In this document: in pieces, positions 1 through 8,166 of the stretch
Position numbering within the stretch: position 1 is the stretch's first letter
Layout: each line of letters begins with the position of its first letter
Assembly: GCA_017504325.1 (NCBI GenBank)
Contig: JAFVRL010000398.1
Location: 1 to 12,754, forward strand
Length of the DNA: 12,754 nt
Reading direction: 5' to 3'
Source: Lentisphaeria bacterium
Lineage (GTDB): Bacteria > Verrucomicrobiota > Lentisphaeria > Victivallales > UBA1829
Notes under the pieces: model-generated
Seen by the model: the letters and a program-made list of their open reading frames with translations, nothing else
Databases searched by the model: none
What the model was told of the DNA's origin: nothing
Position numbers and translations under genes: made by a program

Positions 1-2145
1 AAACGGTACCGGGCGGATGATTTCAACTTCAAGAACCGGGGATTCCGTATCCGGCGAAAAGAGTCTCCTGTTCCGGAGATCCTGCCTGACAGGGCGCCAT
101 GTGAAAAATGTGTTGCAGAATTGAGAGACAAAGGATCCCGCAGATATCACTATCCATTCTTTGCCTGTAAAGATTGCGGTCCCTCCTATGTATTTACAAA
201 CTTCCTCCCTTTTGAGCGGAAAAATACTTCCCTTATCGCTTTTCCCGCCTGTAACAGCTGCAAAAAAGAGAGTGCCGGAGAGGGGGACAGATATTACGGG
301 TCTGCGCTTCTCTGCTGTCCGGATTGCGGCCCCCGGTACTTTGTACTGGATATGTACGGGGAGCTGGTGGACAATGTGGAACCCTTCAGGATCGTCCGTA
401 AGGAGCTTGCCGCAGGCAAGATCGTTGCCATGCAGTCTGTTTTCGGCGGATTCCGGCTTCTTGTGAGTGCTTTTGATGAAGAAAAGATCCTGCAGTTAAG
501 GCGGAAAAAGAAAAATCCGGATATGCCTTTCTCCCTGCTTTTCAAAGATCTGGAAAGTATCCGGAAATATTGTGTGGTTTCGGAGAAGGAAGCGGAACTT
601 CTTCTCTCCCCTTCCGCTCCTTATGTGCTTCTGCACAGAAGAAAAGATCTGACTCCGGAACAGGTCTCTCTGCCTTCCTGTATTGCGCCGGATACGGAGC
701 TGCTGGCTGCCGGTCTGCCTTCTTCCCTTTCTGAATATATGCTTTTTGAAAAGCTGGAGAATGAGGAGGAGTTTCTGCAGATGCCGGAGGTGCTTGTAAC
801 AAGCGGGGATAACTCTTTCGGACACGCCGAGTGTCTGGATATTGACGAGATCTTCAACCGGCTGATGGCATATACGGATTGTTTTCTCTGCCATGATCTC
901 AAAACCTCTCTTGCCTGTCCCAATACATTGTGCCGTGTCCTTGAAGGGGATGTCCGGATCTTCCGCAGAGGCAGGGGGATCGTTCCTGCGCCGATCCCGG
1001 CTACCGTGGGACTTGCCAGCCGCAGGATATGTGCCTCCTTCGGAACGGATATGCAATCTGCTGTGGCATTGGCGGGCAGTTCTTTCGGGATCATACCGTC
1101 ACAGGAGCAGGGGAATATTGCGGGTCATTCCAGTGCAGAGATCCTGGAACGGATGCTTGACCCTCTTATTGATCTTTTTGATGCTGTTCCGGATGTTGTC
1201 GCCTGTGATATGAACAGTGATCTTGCCAGTACCTCTTTTGCAGTTGCCTATGCTGAAAAATATCAGCTTCCTGTCATAACCGTCCAGACACAACATGCTC
1301 TGGCTCTCGCCTGTATGGCGGAACACGGACTTGAAAATGCCCTTGCATTGGTCTTTACGAAAGGTAAGGGGGCTCCCGACGGTACTTTCTGGGGTGCGGA
1401 ATGTCTGGAGGCAAAATGTGATTCCTTCAGCCGGTATGCTTCTTTCAGTGCGCACCGGACATATTGCAGAAAAAATGATTTTTCAGGGACCCGTCCGGCA
1501 AAATTGCTTCTGGAATGGTTTTTTGAGGCGGAAAAGAATATTGATGATGCGCTGCTTGCAAAATTGAAAGTGGAACGGGAAGAAGTGGAGATCTGGAAAA
1601 AGAATTATTTTCATTCCGGAACAGAGGGGGATTTTACCCATTCTGCCGAATACCTTTTCTCAACTGTGACTGCGGCATTGGGGCTGGCTCCGGAATTTTC
1701 ATCTTTTCCCGGAAGGTGCCGGGGAATATTGGAAAACCTTGCTGATTGCGGAAAGGTGTGTGAAGAGGATGTGCCGGAAAATATCAGGGGATTGTTTGTT
1801 TTCACTCTTGAGGAGGATGACGGATGCGGTTTTATCCACTGGGAGGAAACCATATATAATCTTGCCTGTTTGCCGCCTCTTTCTGATAATGAAAAGGTGC
1901 TTTATGCAAAAGCATTTTATCTTGCGGTGGGAGACGCTGTTGTAAAGATGATCCGGTATGCCGCAAGGTTTACAGAGGAAAAAAATGTAGTTCTTTCCGG
2001 GGATGTCTTCAAGGATGGTGTTCTTTCCCGTATCTGCCGGGAAAAACTTACCCGGAACGGTTTTACTGTTTACCAGCATCGCCTTACCTCTCCGGATGCT
2101 TCTTCTGTCTGTATCGGGCAGGCGTATGCCGCTTTGATGTCCTGA
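1..2145 (+). CDS. hypF: HypF-like carbamoyltransferase, 5' end missing, divergent active sites
   Basis: The frame is open from base 1, so the gene begins upstream and the N-terminal acylphosphatase domain is almost wholly outside the window. HypF uses carbamoyl phosphate and ATP to make carbamoyl-adenylate, then passes the carbamoyl group to HypE for the cyanide ligands of NiFe hydrogenase. Two HypF zinc fingers are intact: CX2C-X18-CX2C with Cys codons at 100, 109, 166 and 175, and again at 250, 259, 316 and 325. A YrdC-like domain follows (about 385-890) with the LRRKKKNPDMPFSLL stretch typical of HypF. A Kae1-like domain (about 890-2145) ends in IGQAYAAL. Several signatures are altered: CDDSVVR reads CPNTLCR, VQHHHAH reads VQTQHAL, and NDGG near the C-terminus reads DASS. 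No hydrogenase gene is visible. The family is clear, but normal HypF activity is doubtful. The gene ends in TGA. Confidence 0.8.
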   Translation, partial: KRYRADDFNFKNRGFRIRRKESPVPEILPDRAPCEKCVAELRDKGSRRYHYPFFACKDCGPSYVFTNFLPFERKNTSLIAFPACNSCKKESAGEGDRYYGSALLCCPDCGPRYFVLDMYGELVDNVEPFRIVRKELAAGKIVAMQSVFGGFRLLVSAFDEEKILQLRRKKKNPDMPFSLLFKDLESIRKYCVVSEKEAELLLSPSAPYVLLHRRKDLTPEQVSLPSCIAPDTELLAAGLPSSLSEYMLFEKLENEEEFLQMPEVLVTSGDNSFGHAECLDIDEIFNRLMAYTDCFLCHDLKTSLACPNTLCRVLEGDVRIFRRGRGIVPAPIPATVGLASRRICASFGTDMQSAVALAGSSFGIIPSQEQGNIAGHSSAEILERMLDPLIDLFDAVPDVVACDMNSDLASTSFAVAYAEKYQLPVITVQTQHALALACMAEHGLENALALVFTKGKGAPDGTFWGAECLEAKCDSFSRYASFSAHRTYCRKNDFSGTRPAKLLLEWFFEAEKNIDDALLAKLKVEREEVEIWKKNYFHSGTEGDFTHSAEYLFSTVTAALGLAPEFSSFPGRCRGILENLADCGKVCEEDVPENIRGLFVFTLEEDDGCGFIHWEETIYNLACLPPLSDNEKVLYAKAFYLAVGDAVVKMIRYAARFTEEKNVVLSGDVFKDGVLSRICREKLTRNGFTVYQHRLTSPDASSVCIGQAYAALMS

Positions 2146-2168
2146 AAAAGAAAAGACACTTCAGTGGC

Positions 2169-2197
2169 TTGCAAGAACGGGGGAAACGGTGTATATT
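2169..2197 (+). promoter_or_regulatory. Candidate sigma-70-type promoter for parE-parC
   Basis: TTGCAA (2169-2174) lies 17 bp upstream of TATATT (2192-2197), in the 139-bp gap between the hypF-like stop and parE. The predicted transcription start is near 2204, giving a leader of about 80 nt to the chosen ATG. The same -35 hexamer and spacing occur upstream of the leftward operon at 9155-9183. The call rests on sequence alone. I see no clear terminator for the hypF-like gene in this gap. Confidence 0.5.
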
Positions 2198-2284
2198 ACA
2201 GAACTGTGATTGTATTATTACATATTCAGAAAAGACACAGCAGTATTACTGTTGACGAACCAGTGGAAAAAATCGGTAAAAAAT

Positions 2285-4183
2285 ATGGATGACGAAAAAA
2301 ATAAGAATATAGCTCCGGAAGCAGCGGAAAATGAAGATGAGTATGGAAAAATACAGGATGATTCCCTGCTTTCTCCGGAAAAGATGTATAATGAAGATGT
2401 GATCAAATCTCTGGAATCGCTGGAACATATCCGTCAGCGTTCCGGTATGTATATCGGCCGTCTGGGGGATGGTTCCCACCCGGATGACGGGATCTATGTG
2501 ATGTTTAAGGAAGTGGTGGACAACTCCATTGATGAATTCATCATGGGGTACGGCAGACGCATTGACATATCCATCACCGACCGGGCGTTTTCCATCCGGG
2601 ATTACGGGCGGGGCATCCCGCTGGGAAAACTGGTGGATTGTGTTTCCAAGATCAATACCGGAGGGAAATTTTCCAATAGCGGCTATGTGTTTTCCGTAGG
2701 GATGAATGGTGTGGGAACGAAAGCGGTCAATGCTCTTTCCGAACTTTTTATTGCCACCTCCTACCGGGATGGAAAATTCAAACGTGCCATTTTCCGGCAT
2801 GGTGTACTGGATAAAGTGGAGGACGGCGATACGGAAGAACGCAACGGAACCAAAATCGAATTTACTCCTGATTCCGTTCCGGGGATCTTCCCCAAATACA
2901 ATATCCGTATGGATTATGTGGAACGGCGTCTGTGGATGTATGCCTATCTCAACAGCGGTCTTTCCCTGTATATGAACGGCAACCGTTACTACTCCAAAAA
3001 CGGTCTTATCGAACTGGTGAAACGGGATGTGGATGAAGATAAATCCCTTTACAGTGAAATGCATTATAAAAGCAAGACCCTGGAATTTTCCTTCACCCAT
3101 ACTGCCGATACCGGGGAAAAATATTATTCCTTTGTGAACGGGCAATATACCTCTGACGGTGGAACGCATCTTTCTGCGTTCAAAGGCGGTTTTTCCAGAG
3201 CTATCGGGGAACATTTTGCCAGAAGTTTCGAGCCGCAGGACTTGCGTGACGGTATTCTGGGGGCTGTTGCCATCAAAATGGAGAATCCCTCTTTTGAATC
3301 CCAGACCAAAAACAAACTTTCCAGTACGGAAGTAAAGGGCTGGGTGGAAGCGGAAGTGAAACAGGCGGTGATCGACTGGCTGTTGAAGAATCCGGCGGAT
3401 GCCGATGCCCTTTTGGCAAAAATCGAACGCAATGAACAGGTGCGTAAAGAGATCCAGAAGGTCAAGACCAAGACGAAAGACATGTCTAAAAAGTTGAGTT
3501 TGCGCAACAGTAAACTTAAAGACTGCCGTTATCATTTCGGCGACCGTCATGCTCTCGGGGAGGAAAGTATGATCTTCCTTACCGAAGGGGACTCTGCGGG
3601 TTCTTCTCTTGTTTCCAGCAGAAATCCGGATTATCAGGCGGTATATGCCCTGCGGGGAAAACCCTATAACTGTTTCGGAAAAGATCTGAAAGCCATTTAC
3701 GATAATCAGGAACTTTATTACATCATGCGCACACTGGATATTGAAGATGATGTGGAAAAACTGCGTTATGCAAAGATCGTGATCGCCACAGATGCGGATG
3801 TGGACGGACTGCATATCCGTAATCTTCTTCTCACCTTCTTCCTGCAATATTTTGAATCCCTTGTGATCTCCGGTCATGTATATATTTTTGAAACCCCTCT
3901 TTTCCGTGTCCGCAAAAAGAACAATGCAAAGGAAAATTTCTATTGTTACAGCGAAGAGGAACGGGACGAAGCAGCAAGAAAACTGGGAAAGAGTGCGGAA
4001 ATAACACGGTTCAAAGGATTGGGGGAAATCTCTCCGCAGGAATTCAAACAGTTTATCGGCGAAGACATCCGGCTGGAACAGGTCACACTGGATAATGCCA
4101 AAGGTGTGAAGGAAATGCTGAAATTCTATATGGGAGATAACAACGAAGAACGCTGGACCCATATCCAGAATAATCTTGTATAA
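2285..4183 (+). CDS. parE: DNA topoisomerase IV subunit B (type IIA topoisomerase ATPase/TOPRIM subunit)
   Basis: This is the ATPase and TOPRIM subunit of a type IIA topoisomerase, which with the adjacent ParC passes one DNA duplex through another to decatenate replicated chromosomes. The 632-residue protein starts with an acidic tail (1-35). A GHKL ATPase domain follows, with KEVVDNSIDEF (catalytic Glu76, Mg-binding Asn80), DYGRGIP at 106-112 and GVGTK at 142-146. The TOPRIM domain has Glu434 in EGDSAGSS and Asp503/505/507 in DADVDG. The C-terminus is short, ending soon after FKGLGE as in Bacteroidota/PVC ParE, without the GyrB insert. I chose ATG 2285. A TTG at 2210 would add 25 residues unlike the family and would start only a few bases after the predicted transcription start. 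The Shine-Dalgarno site is weak, so the exact start is uncertain. GyrB is the alternative name, but size, ending and neighbour favour ParE. Confidence 0.92.
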   Translation: MDDEKNKNIAPEAAENEDEYGKIQDDSLLSPEKMYNEDVIKSLESLEHIRQRSGMYIGRLGDGSHPDDGIYVMFKEVVDNSIDEFIMGYGRRIDISITDRAFSIRDYGRGIPLGKLVDCVSKINTGGKFSNSGYVFSVGMNGVGTKAVNALSELFIATSYRDGKFKRAIFRHGVLDKVEDGDTEERNGTKIEFTPDSVPGIFPKYNIRMDYVERRLWMYAYLNSGLSLYMNGNRYYSKNGLIELVKRDVDEDKSLYSEMHYKSKTLEFSFTHTADTGEKYYSFVNGQYTSDGGTHLSAFKGGFSRAIGEHFARSFEPQDLRDGILGAVAIKMENPSFESQTKNKLSSTEVKGWVEAEVKQAVIDWLLKNPADADALLAKIERNEQVRKEIQKVKTKTKDMSKKLSLRNSKLKDCRYHFGDRHALGEESMIFLTEGDSAGSSLVSSRNPDYQAVYALRGKPYNCFGKDLKAIYDNQELYYIMRTLDIEDDVEKLRYAKIVIATDADVDGLHIRNLLLTFFLQYFESLVISGHVYIFETPLFRVRKKNNAKENFYCYSEEERDEAARKLGKSAEITRFKGLGEISPQEFKQFIGEDIRLEQVTLDNAKGVKEMLKFYMGDNNEERWTHIQNNLV

Positions 4184-4186
4184 AAA

Positions 4187-4199
4187 AGGAAGAAGAGGA
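4187..4199 (+). promoter_or_regulatory. Purine-rich ribosome binding site of parC
   Basis: The run AGGAAGAAGAGGA lies just after the parE stop (4181-4183) and ends 4 bases before the parC ATG at 4204. It fixes the parC start. With a gap of only 20 bases to parE, it also implies a shared transcript. Confidence 0.6.
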
Positions 4200-4203
4200 A
4201 ATC

Positions 4204-6657
4204 ATGGCAGGAAAAGCAAAAAACACGCCTTCTTCCGCTGAAGGAAAGAAGTTTAACAGAAAAAGTGCTGTAAAGAAAAATATCCCTGTTGCCGTTGAGC
4301 CGGAAGCGGAGGAAATTTCTCAAGAGGAAGAGACAGCTGTTCCTTCTGAAATGGAAAGGGAAGAAGCCCCGGAGGAGATCCCCGCAGAATTTGTGGAGGA
4401 GGAAGAGGACGGGGAGGAAGGTACTGTTCAGGCAGATACTCCCGTAAATGAACGGCTCCGGAAAATGATGGATACCAACTTCATTGAGTATGCCTCCTAT
4501 GTGATCAAGGATCGTGCCATCCCGGATGTGGATGACGGACTCAAACCCGTACAGAGGCGTATCCTCTGGACACTGCATCAGATCGACAATGGTTCCTATC
4601 ACAAAGTACAGGGCGTGGTGGGCGATACCATGAAATATCATCCCCACGGGGATGCCTCCATTTATGAAGCATTGGTGAATCTTGCCAATAAAGAGTATTT
4701 TATTGATAAACAGGGATCTTTCGGAAGTGTGATATTAGGTACTCCTGCGGCGGCGGGAAGATATATCGAGTGCCGTATGGGGGAAATGGGCAGGGAAGTA
4801 TTGTTCAATGATGATGTTACTCCCCTTGTGGATTCCTATGACGGAAGAAATCAGGAACCGGTGATCCTTCCTGTGAAAGTTCCCACCCTTCTGATGATGG
4901 GTGCGGACGGGGTCGCCGTGGGGACAAAGACCAAGATCCTTTCCCACAACTTTAAAGAACTCCTTGAAGCGGAGATCGCCATTCTGGAAAACCGGGAATT
5001 TCATCTTTATCCAGACTTTATCCAGGGGGGCATCATCGACGTATCTGATTATCAGGACGGACTTGGAAAAGTTCTCATCCGGGCAAAGATCGAACTGGAC
5101 GGAAGAAATCTTGTTATTAAAGAGATCCCGGCGTCCACCGACTCCGGAAAGTTGACCGATACAATCGTTTCCGCTGTGGAAAAAAGCAAGATCAAGATCG
5201 CAAAGGTCAATGATTATACGGCGGAAGAGGTGAATATCCAGCTTCAGCCTATAAGAGGGTATGATCCGGCAAAGGCGATGAATGCCCTTTATACTTATAC
5301 AGACTGTCAGATGAGTGTATCCTGTCAGCCGATGGTCATTATCGACAACCGTCCGGAAAAGATGACAGTCAGCGATATCCTCCGGCGGAACACGAAAAAA
5401 CTTGTTCAGTTCCTTATCTGGGAACTTCAGGTGGAAGCGGCGAAGGCACTGGATAAGATCCTTGCCCGGACATTGGCACAGATCTTTATTGAAGAAAAAA
5501 TCTATAAAGACATTGAAAAGTGCAAGTCGAAAGAAGCCATGTTCACCACGGTGAGAAAGGCATTGGAAAAATATAAAAATGAGTGGCTGCCTCTGGTTCA
5601 GCACCTCCATGACCTTATTTACAATGGACCCAATGTGAGGGAGCGTTCCAAAGAGGAGATTTTGCGTCTGGAACAGTTGTCCTCCGGGATCATTCCGGAT
5701 GCGGAGATCGACCGTCTTGTGGAAATCCCCATCCGCAGGATCGCCGCCTTTGAGATCGACCGCAACCGGCAGGAGATTGCCGACTTGCGTAAAATTCTGG
5801 AAACTGCCGAAAAGAATCTCAAAAATATCAAAAGATACACGATCAAGTATTTGCAGAAACTCATCGACAAATATGGCGACATGTTCCCCCGGAGAACGGA
5901 AGTATGTCTGGAAGGTTTCGGCAAACTCAATAAAGCTGCCGCCGCCCTCAATAATATCCGGGTGGGCTGGGATAAAGGCAACTGCTATATCGGTACGCAT
6001 GTGAAAAGCGATGACATCGTATTGTGCAATGAGTTTGATCATCTTTTGTGTATTACAAGAAAAGGGGATTACAAGATCATAGATATTCCGGATAAAATCT
6101 TTATCGACCGCCTTTATGAGTTCCGTAAATATGATAAAAATACCGTATTCGGAGTGGTGTATTCCGATCCGAAAACCGGGAAAGTTTACGGGAAAAAGTG
6201 CGTCATAGATAAATTCATCAAGGAAAAAGATTACCGCATCTGTCCGGAAGGTTGCCGTCTGGAACTTATCACCCCCCGGCCCAATGCCATTTATGAGTGT
6301 AAAATCGATACTCCCGTAAAGGCAAAACAGATTCAGGAATTGAATTTAAGTACACTTCCCGACCGTTCCCCCAGAGCCGGAGGAGCATTGATCTTTTCCA
6401 GAAAACTTATGAAGATAACTTTTATGAAGTATCTTGACGGGACGGAAGAAAGCAGTGAGCCTTCTCTGCTTCCGGAATCTGAATTGCAGCCGGATCCTGT
6501 GGTTGTAACGGAAAAAAGTTCCGTCACAGCAGAAAATAAAGAAGAGAAAAATCCTGCCAAAGGAAGAAAAACTGCTGCTCCTGCGGAAAATAAAACATCC
6601 GGTGATGATGACGATGAGGAAAACTGGGGTATTTTGCAGCCGGATCTGGGATTTTAA
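4204..6657 (+). CDS. parC: DNA topoisomerase IV subunit A (DNA cleavage subunit)
   Basis: This is the DNA-breaking and rejoining partner of ParE. It has 817 residues. A lysine-rich then glutamate-rich extension (1-81) precedes the conserved core, which begins at NERLRKMMDTNFIEYASYVI. The winged-helix DNA-gate region holds KYHPHGDAS (144-152) and the active-site Arg186-Tyr187 in AAAGRYIECRMGEMG, where the tyrosine forms the covalent link to DNA. A coiled-coil region (about 400-560) leads into a C-terminal beta-propeller-like domain (about 580-740) resembling Bacteroidota ParC; I see no GyrA-box. The tail (about 745-817) is low-complexity and charged, ending near DDDDEEN. It starts 20 bp after parE, with a strong Shine-Dalgarno site. 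Ala151 occupies the place of the serine that helps bind quinolones in E. coli ParC (Ser80). GyrA is the alternative, but no GyrA-box and the ParE neighbour favour ParC. Confidence 0.92.
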   Translation: MAGKAKNTPSSAEGKKFNRKSAVKKNIPVAVEPEAEEISQEEETAVPSEMEREEAPEEIPAEFVEEEEDGEEGTVQADTPVNERLRKMMDTNFIEYASYVIKDRAIPDVDDGLKPVQRRILWTLHQIDNGSYHKVQGVVGDTMKYHPHGDASIYEALVNLANKEYFIDKQGSFGSVILGTPAAAGRYIECRMGEMGREVLFNDDVTPLVDSYDGRNQEPVILPVKVPTLLMMGADGVAVGTKTKILSHNFKELLEAEIAILENREFHLYPDFIQGGIIDVSDYQDGLGKVLIRAKIELDGRNLVIKEIPASTDSGKLTDTIVSAVEKSKIKIAKVNDYTAEEVNIQLQPIRGYDPAKAMNALYTYTDCQMSVSCQPMVIIDNRPEKMTVSDILRRNTKKLVQFLIWELQVEAAKALDKILARTLAQIFIEEKIYKDIEKCKSKEAMFTTVRKALEKYKNEWLPLVQHLHDLIYNGPNVRERSKEEILRLEQLSSGIIPDAEIDRLVEIPIRRIAAFEIDRNRQEIADLRKILETAEKNLKNIKRYTIKYLQKLIDKYGDMFPRRTEVCLEGFGKLNKAAAALNNIRVGWDKGNCYIGTHVKSDDIVLCNEFDHLLCITRKGDYKIIDIPDKIFIDRLYEFRKYDKNTVFGVVYSDPKTGKVYGKKCVIDKFIKEKDYRICPEGCRLELITPRPNAIYECKIDTPVKAKQIQELNLSTLPDRSPRAGGALIFSRKLMKITFMKYLDGTEESSEPSLLPESELQPDPVVVTEKSSVTAENKEEKNPAKGRKTAAPAENKTSGDDDDEENWGILQPDLGF

Positions 6658-6662
6658 GCAAA

Positions 6663-7034
6663 ATGGATGATGCGCTTTTACAAAAATTCCAGTGTTTGCG
6701 CTGCGGCAAATGCTGTATGTGGGAAGGACCTGTACGGGTGAATGAGGAGGAGATAGAGAAAATCGCTCTCTTCCTCAATATTCCTCTGAAAGAATTTATT
6801 GAGGAACATACCGTACTTGCGCCGGATAGAAAAAGTCTTTCCCTGAAAGAAGCTCCGGACGGATCGTGCGTCTATTATGATAAGGAGGAGCATAAGTGTA
6901 TTCTGCAAAGCGTGAAGCCTGCCCAGTGCAAAGCCTTTCCTTTTACCTGGAATTTCCCCGGTTGGGATAAAGTATGTGAAGGAGGCAAAGCCCTTGAAAA
7001 AGGCTCTGCTTCCAGTAAAGATTCCGTTGATTAA
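6663..7034 (+). CDS. YkgJ-family CxxCxxCC cysteine-cluster protein
   Basis: A 123-residue protein of the zinc/iron-chelating CxxCxxCC family (YkgJ type). The signature FQCLRCGKCC is at residues 9-18 (Cys11, 14, 17, 18), followed by further conserved-type cysteines at 69 (GSCVYY), 79 (HKCIL), 89 (PAQCKAFPF) and 105. These probably bind a metal ion or an Fe-S centre. The biochemical role of the family is poorly defined, so I assign none. The protein is cytoplasmic by sequence, with no signal peptide or membrane segment. ATG 6663 lies 5 bases after the parC stop without a strong Shine-Dalgarno site, so translation may be coupled to parC. The last 15 residues are Ser/Lys/Asp-rich and look unstructured. 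The gene ends in TAA one base before the stop of the convergent gene. Confidence 0.85.
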   Translation: MDDALLQKFQCLRCGKCCMWEGPVRVNEEEIEKIALFLNIPLKEFIEEHTVLAPDRKSLSLKEAPDGSCVYYDKEEHKCILQSVKPAQCKAFPFTWNFPGWDKVCEGGKALEKGSASSKDSVD

Positions 7035-7035
7035 G

Positions 7036-8154
7036 TTAAAGATATTCAAAAAGATCGCCGATTTTGGAATAAAGCAGAAGATCTTTGCCGTGAACCATGC
7101 CCCGCTGGGTCTGATCTATATAGAGTTCACTGTTGCTCCACAGCATCAGTAAAGAGCCTTTGTAATTGATCAGATCAAAATAGACGATCCCGTATTTATC
7201 CACAATGGTGAAAATTTCCTTATAGGTGGAAAAGTCACTTCCTTCCCCCAGCATAAGACGCATATTGTTTCTGCCGTTACGCATAAGATTGGGCTGAATA
7301 TCCATGAGGGAATAGCCGATAAGGATCTTGTTTTCATATTCAAGGATCTGGGGGCGGGTTTCCGCCATGGGAATAAAACTTTTTGAGGCAGTGAAACTTT
7401 TTCCGAAATCAGAGGAAAGGAAGAAATTTTCCTTTTCCGCACCCCGCAAAATGGCATAAAGTACGTTACCTGCTATGGCGACCTGACACTCATATTTTGC
7501 AATTTGCGGGATGACGCCTTTGAAAACAAATGTTTTCATGTCTTTACACTCAAAGACAATGGGTTGACTGTATCCGGAAGTGATCGTTCCATAGAAAGAA
7601 CCGTTATGCCAGGCGGGTTTGGCGGTTGCGATGATGTGTTCTCTGCCGTCGGCAAAAAGGTTATAGTTTTTCATGCCATTTCTTTCCAGATATTTTTCTG
7701 CGGCAGAAGTATTGAGTTCCACAGGCGGATCGTTATTTTGCCTGCACATGACTTTTTCCACTTTGGAAAGTTTGTTTGATGCCGGATCAAAGTCGATATA
7801 GTAATATTGATCTTTATTGGCAAGGAAAAATGTCCGCACGATCCCGTCAAGGAAAACGGAAAAGGCATCCACAGGATTTTCATAATAAACGCCGTCTATG
7901 GCTGTATCGCTGTCTATGAGAACGAAAGATTCCGCCCGGTGCGGCTGCATGACAGGCATTTTCAAAAGTACAAGGGTACGGAATTGTTCCCCGTAACTTG
8001 TTTTGGAGGCGTGATAGGGGGCATACAGGATGCCCCGTCCGGGATCGGTACAGGCAATGGGGGCGGAAGAGGAGGTATAGGAAAGAGTGTCACTTACGGC
8101 TGTTCTTCTTCCGAGAATATGATTTTCCCACTCTTTATTGCTTGCAAAATACAT
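7036..8154 (-). CDS. Sialidase-like beta-propeller protein, predicted cytoplasmic
   Basis: A 372-residue protein I assign only to the sialidase/BNR-repeat superfamily. The best evidence is an Asp-box-like motif, SSDFGKSF (residues 247-254, pattern S-x-D-x-G-x-x-F). It is followed by TRPQILEYENKILIGYSL (266-283), which resembles the Arg-Pro strand segments of sialidase propellers. The sequence is rich in short beta-type stretches throughout. I cannot identify a full catalytic Arg triad and Tyr/Glu pair, so enzymatic activity is unproven. There is no signal peptide, lipobox or membrane segment, which is unusual for a sialidase acting on external glycans. ATG 8152-8154 is supported by AAGGAT (8161-8166, - strand), which sits directly after the TGA stop of the upstream peptidase gene. 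The two genes therefore probably share one mRNA. An alternative is a non-catalytic propeller. Confidence 0.5.
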   Translation of the reverse strand: MYFASNKEWENHILGRRTAVSDTLSYTSSSAPIACTDPGRGILYAPYHASKTSYGEQFRTLVLLKMPVMQPHRAESFVLIDSDTAIDGVYYENPVDAFSVFLDGIVRTFFLANKDQYYYIDFDPASNKLSKVEKVMCRQNNDPPVELNTSAAEKYLERNGMKNYNLFADGREHIIATAKPAWHNGSFYGTITSGYSQPIVFECKDMKTFVFKGVIPQIAKYECQVAIAGNVLYAILRGAEKENFFLSSDFGKSFTASKSFIPMAETRPQILEYENKILIGYSLMDIQPNLMRNGRNNMRLMLGEGSDFSTYKEIFTIVDKYGIVYFDLINYKGSLLMLWSNSELYIDQTQRGMVHGKDLLLYSKIGDLFEYL

Positions 8155-8166
8155 AACAAAATCCTT

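Noticed and set aside
1..2145. Evidence for a hydrogenase maturation cluster
   Set aside because: Only the hypF-like gene is present; no hypA-E or hydrogenase subunit follows it, and the left side is outside the window.
2210..2284. Upstream TTG start adding 25 residues to ParE
   Set aside because: The extra residues do not resemble the family, and the TTG would sit only about 6 bases after the predicted transcription start. ATG 2285 fits better, though its ribosome site is weak.
2246..4162. A very long open frame (about 638 codons) on the minus strand opposite parE
   Set aside because: It mirrors parE almost end to end, its product is rich in His, Phe and Ile with no recognisable motif, and parE itself is beyond doubt. 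Codon bias of parE explains the lack of stops.
6989..7005. Small hairpin AGCC...GGCT near the end of the YkgJ gene as a terminator for the leftward genes
   Set aside because: On the minus strand it forms about seven pairs including a U-G wobble, but no T run follows and it lies inside a coding region. It is too weak to call.
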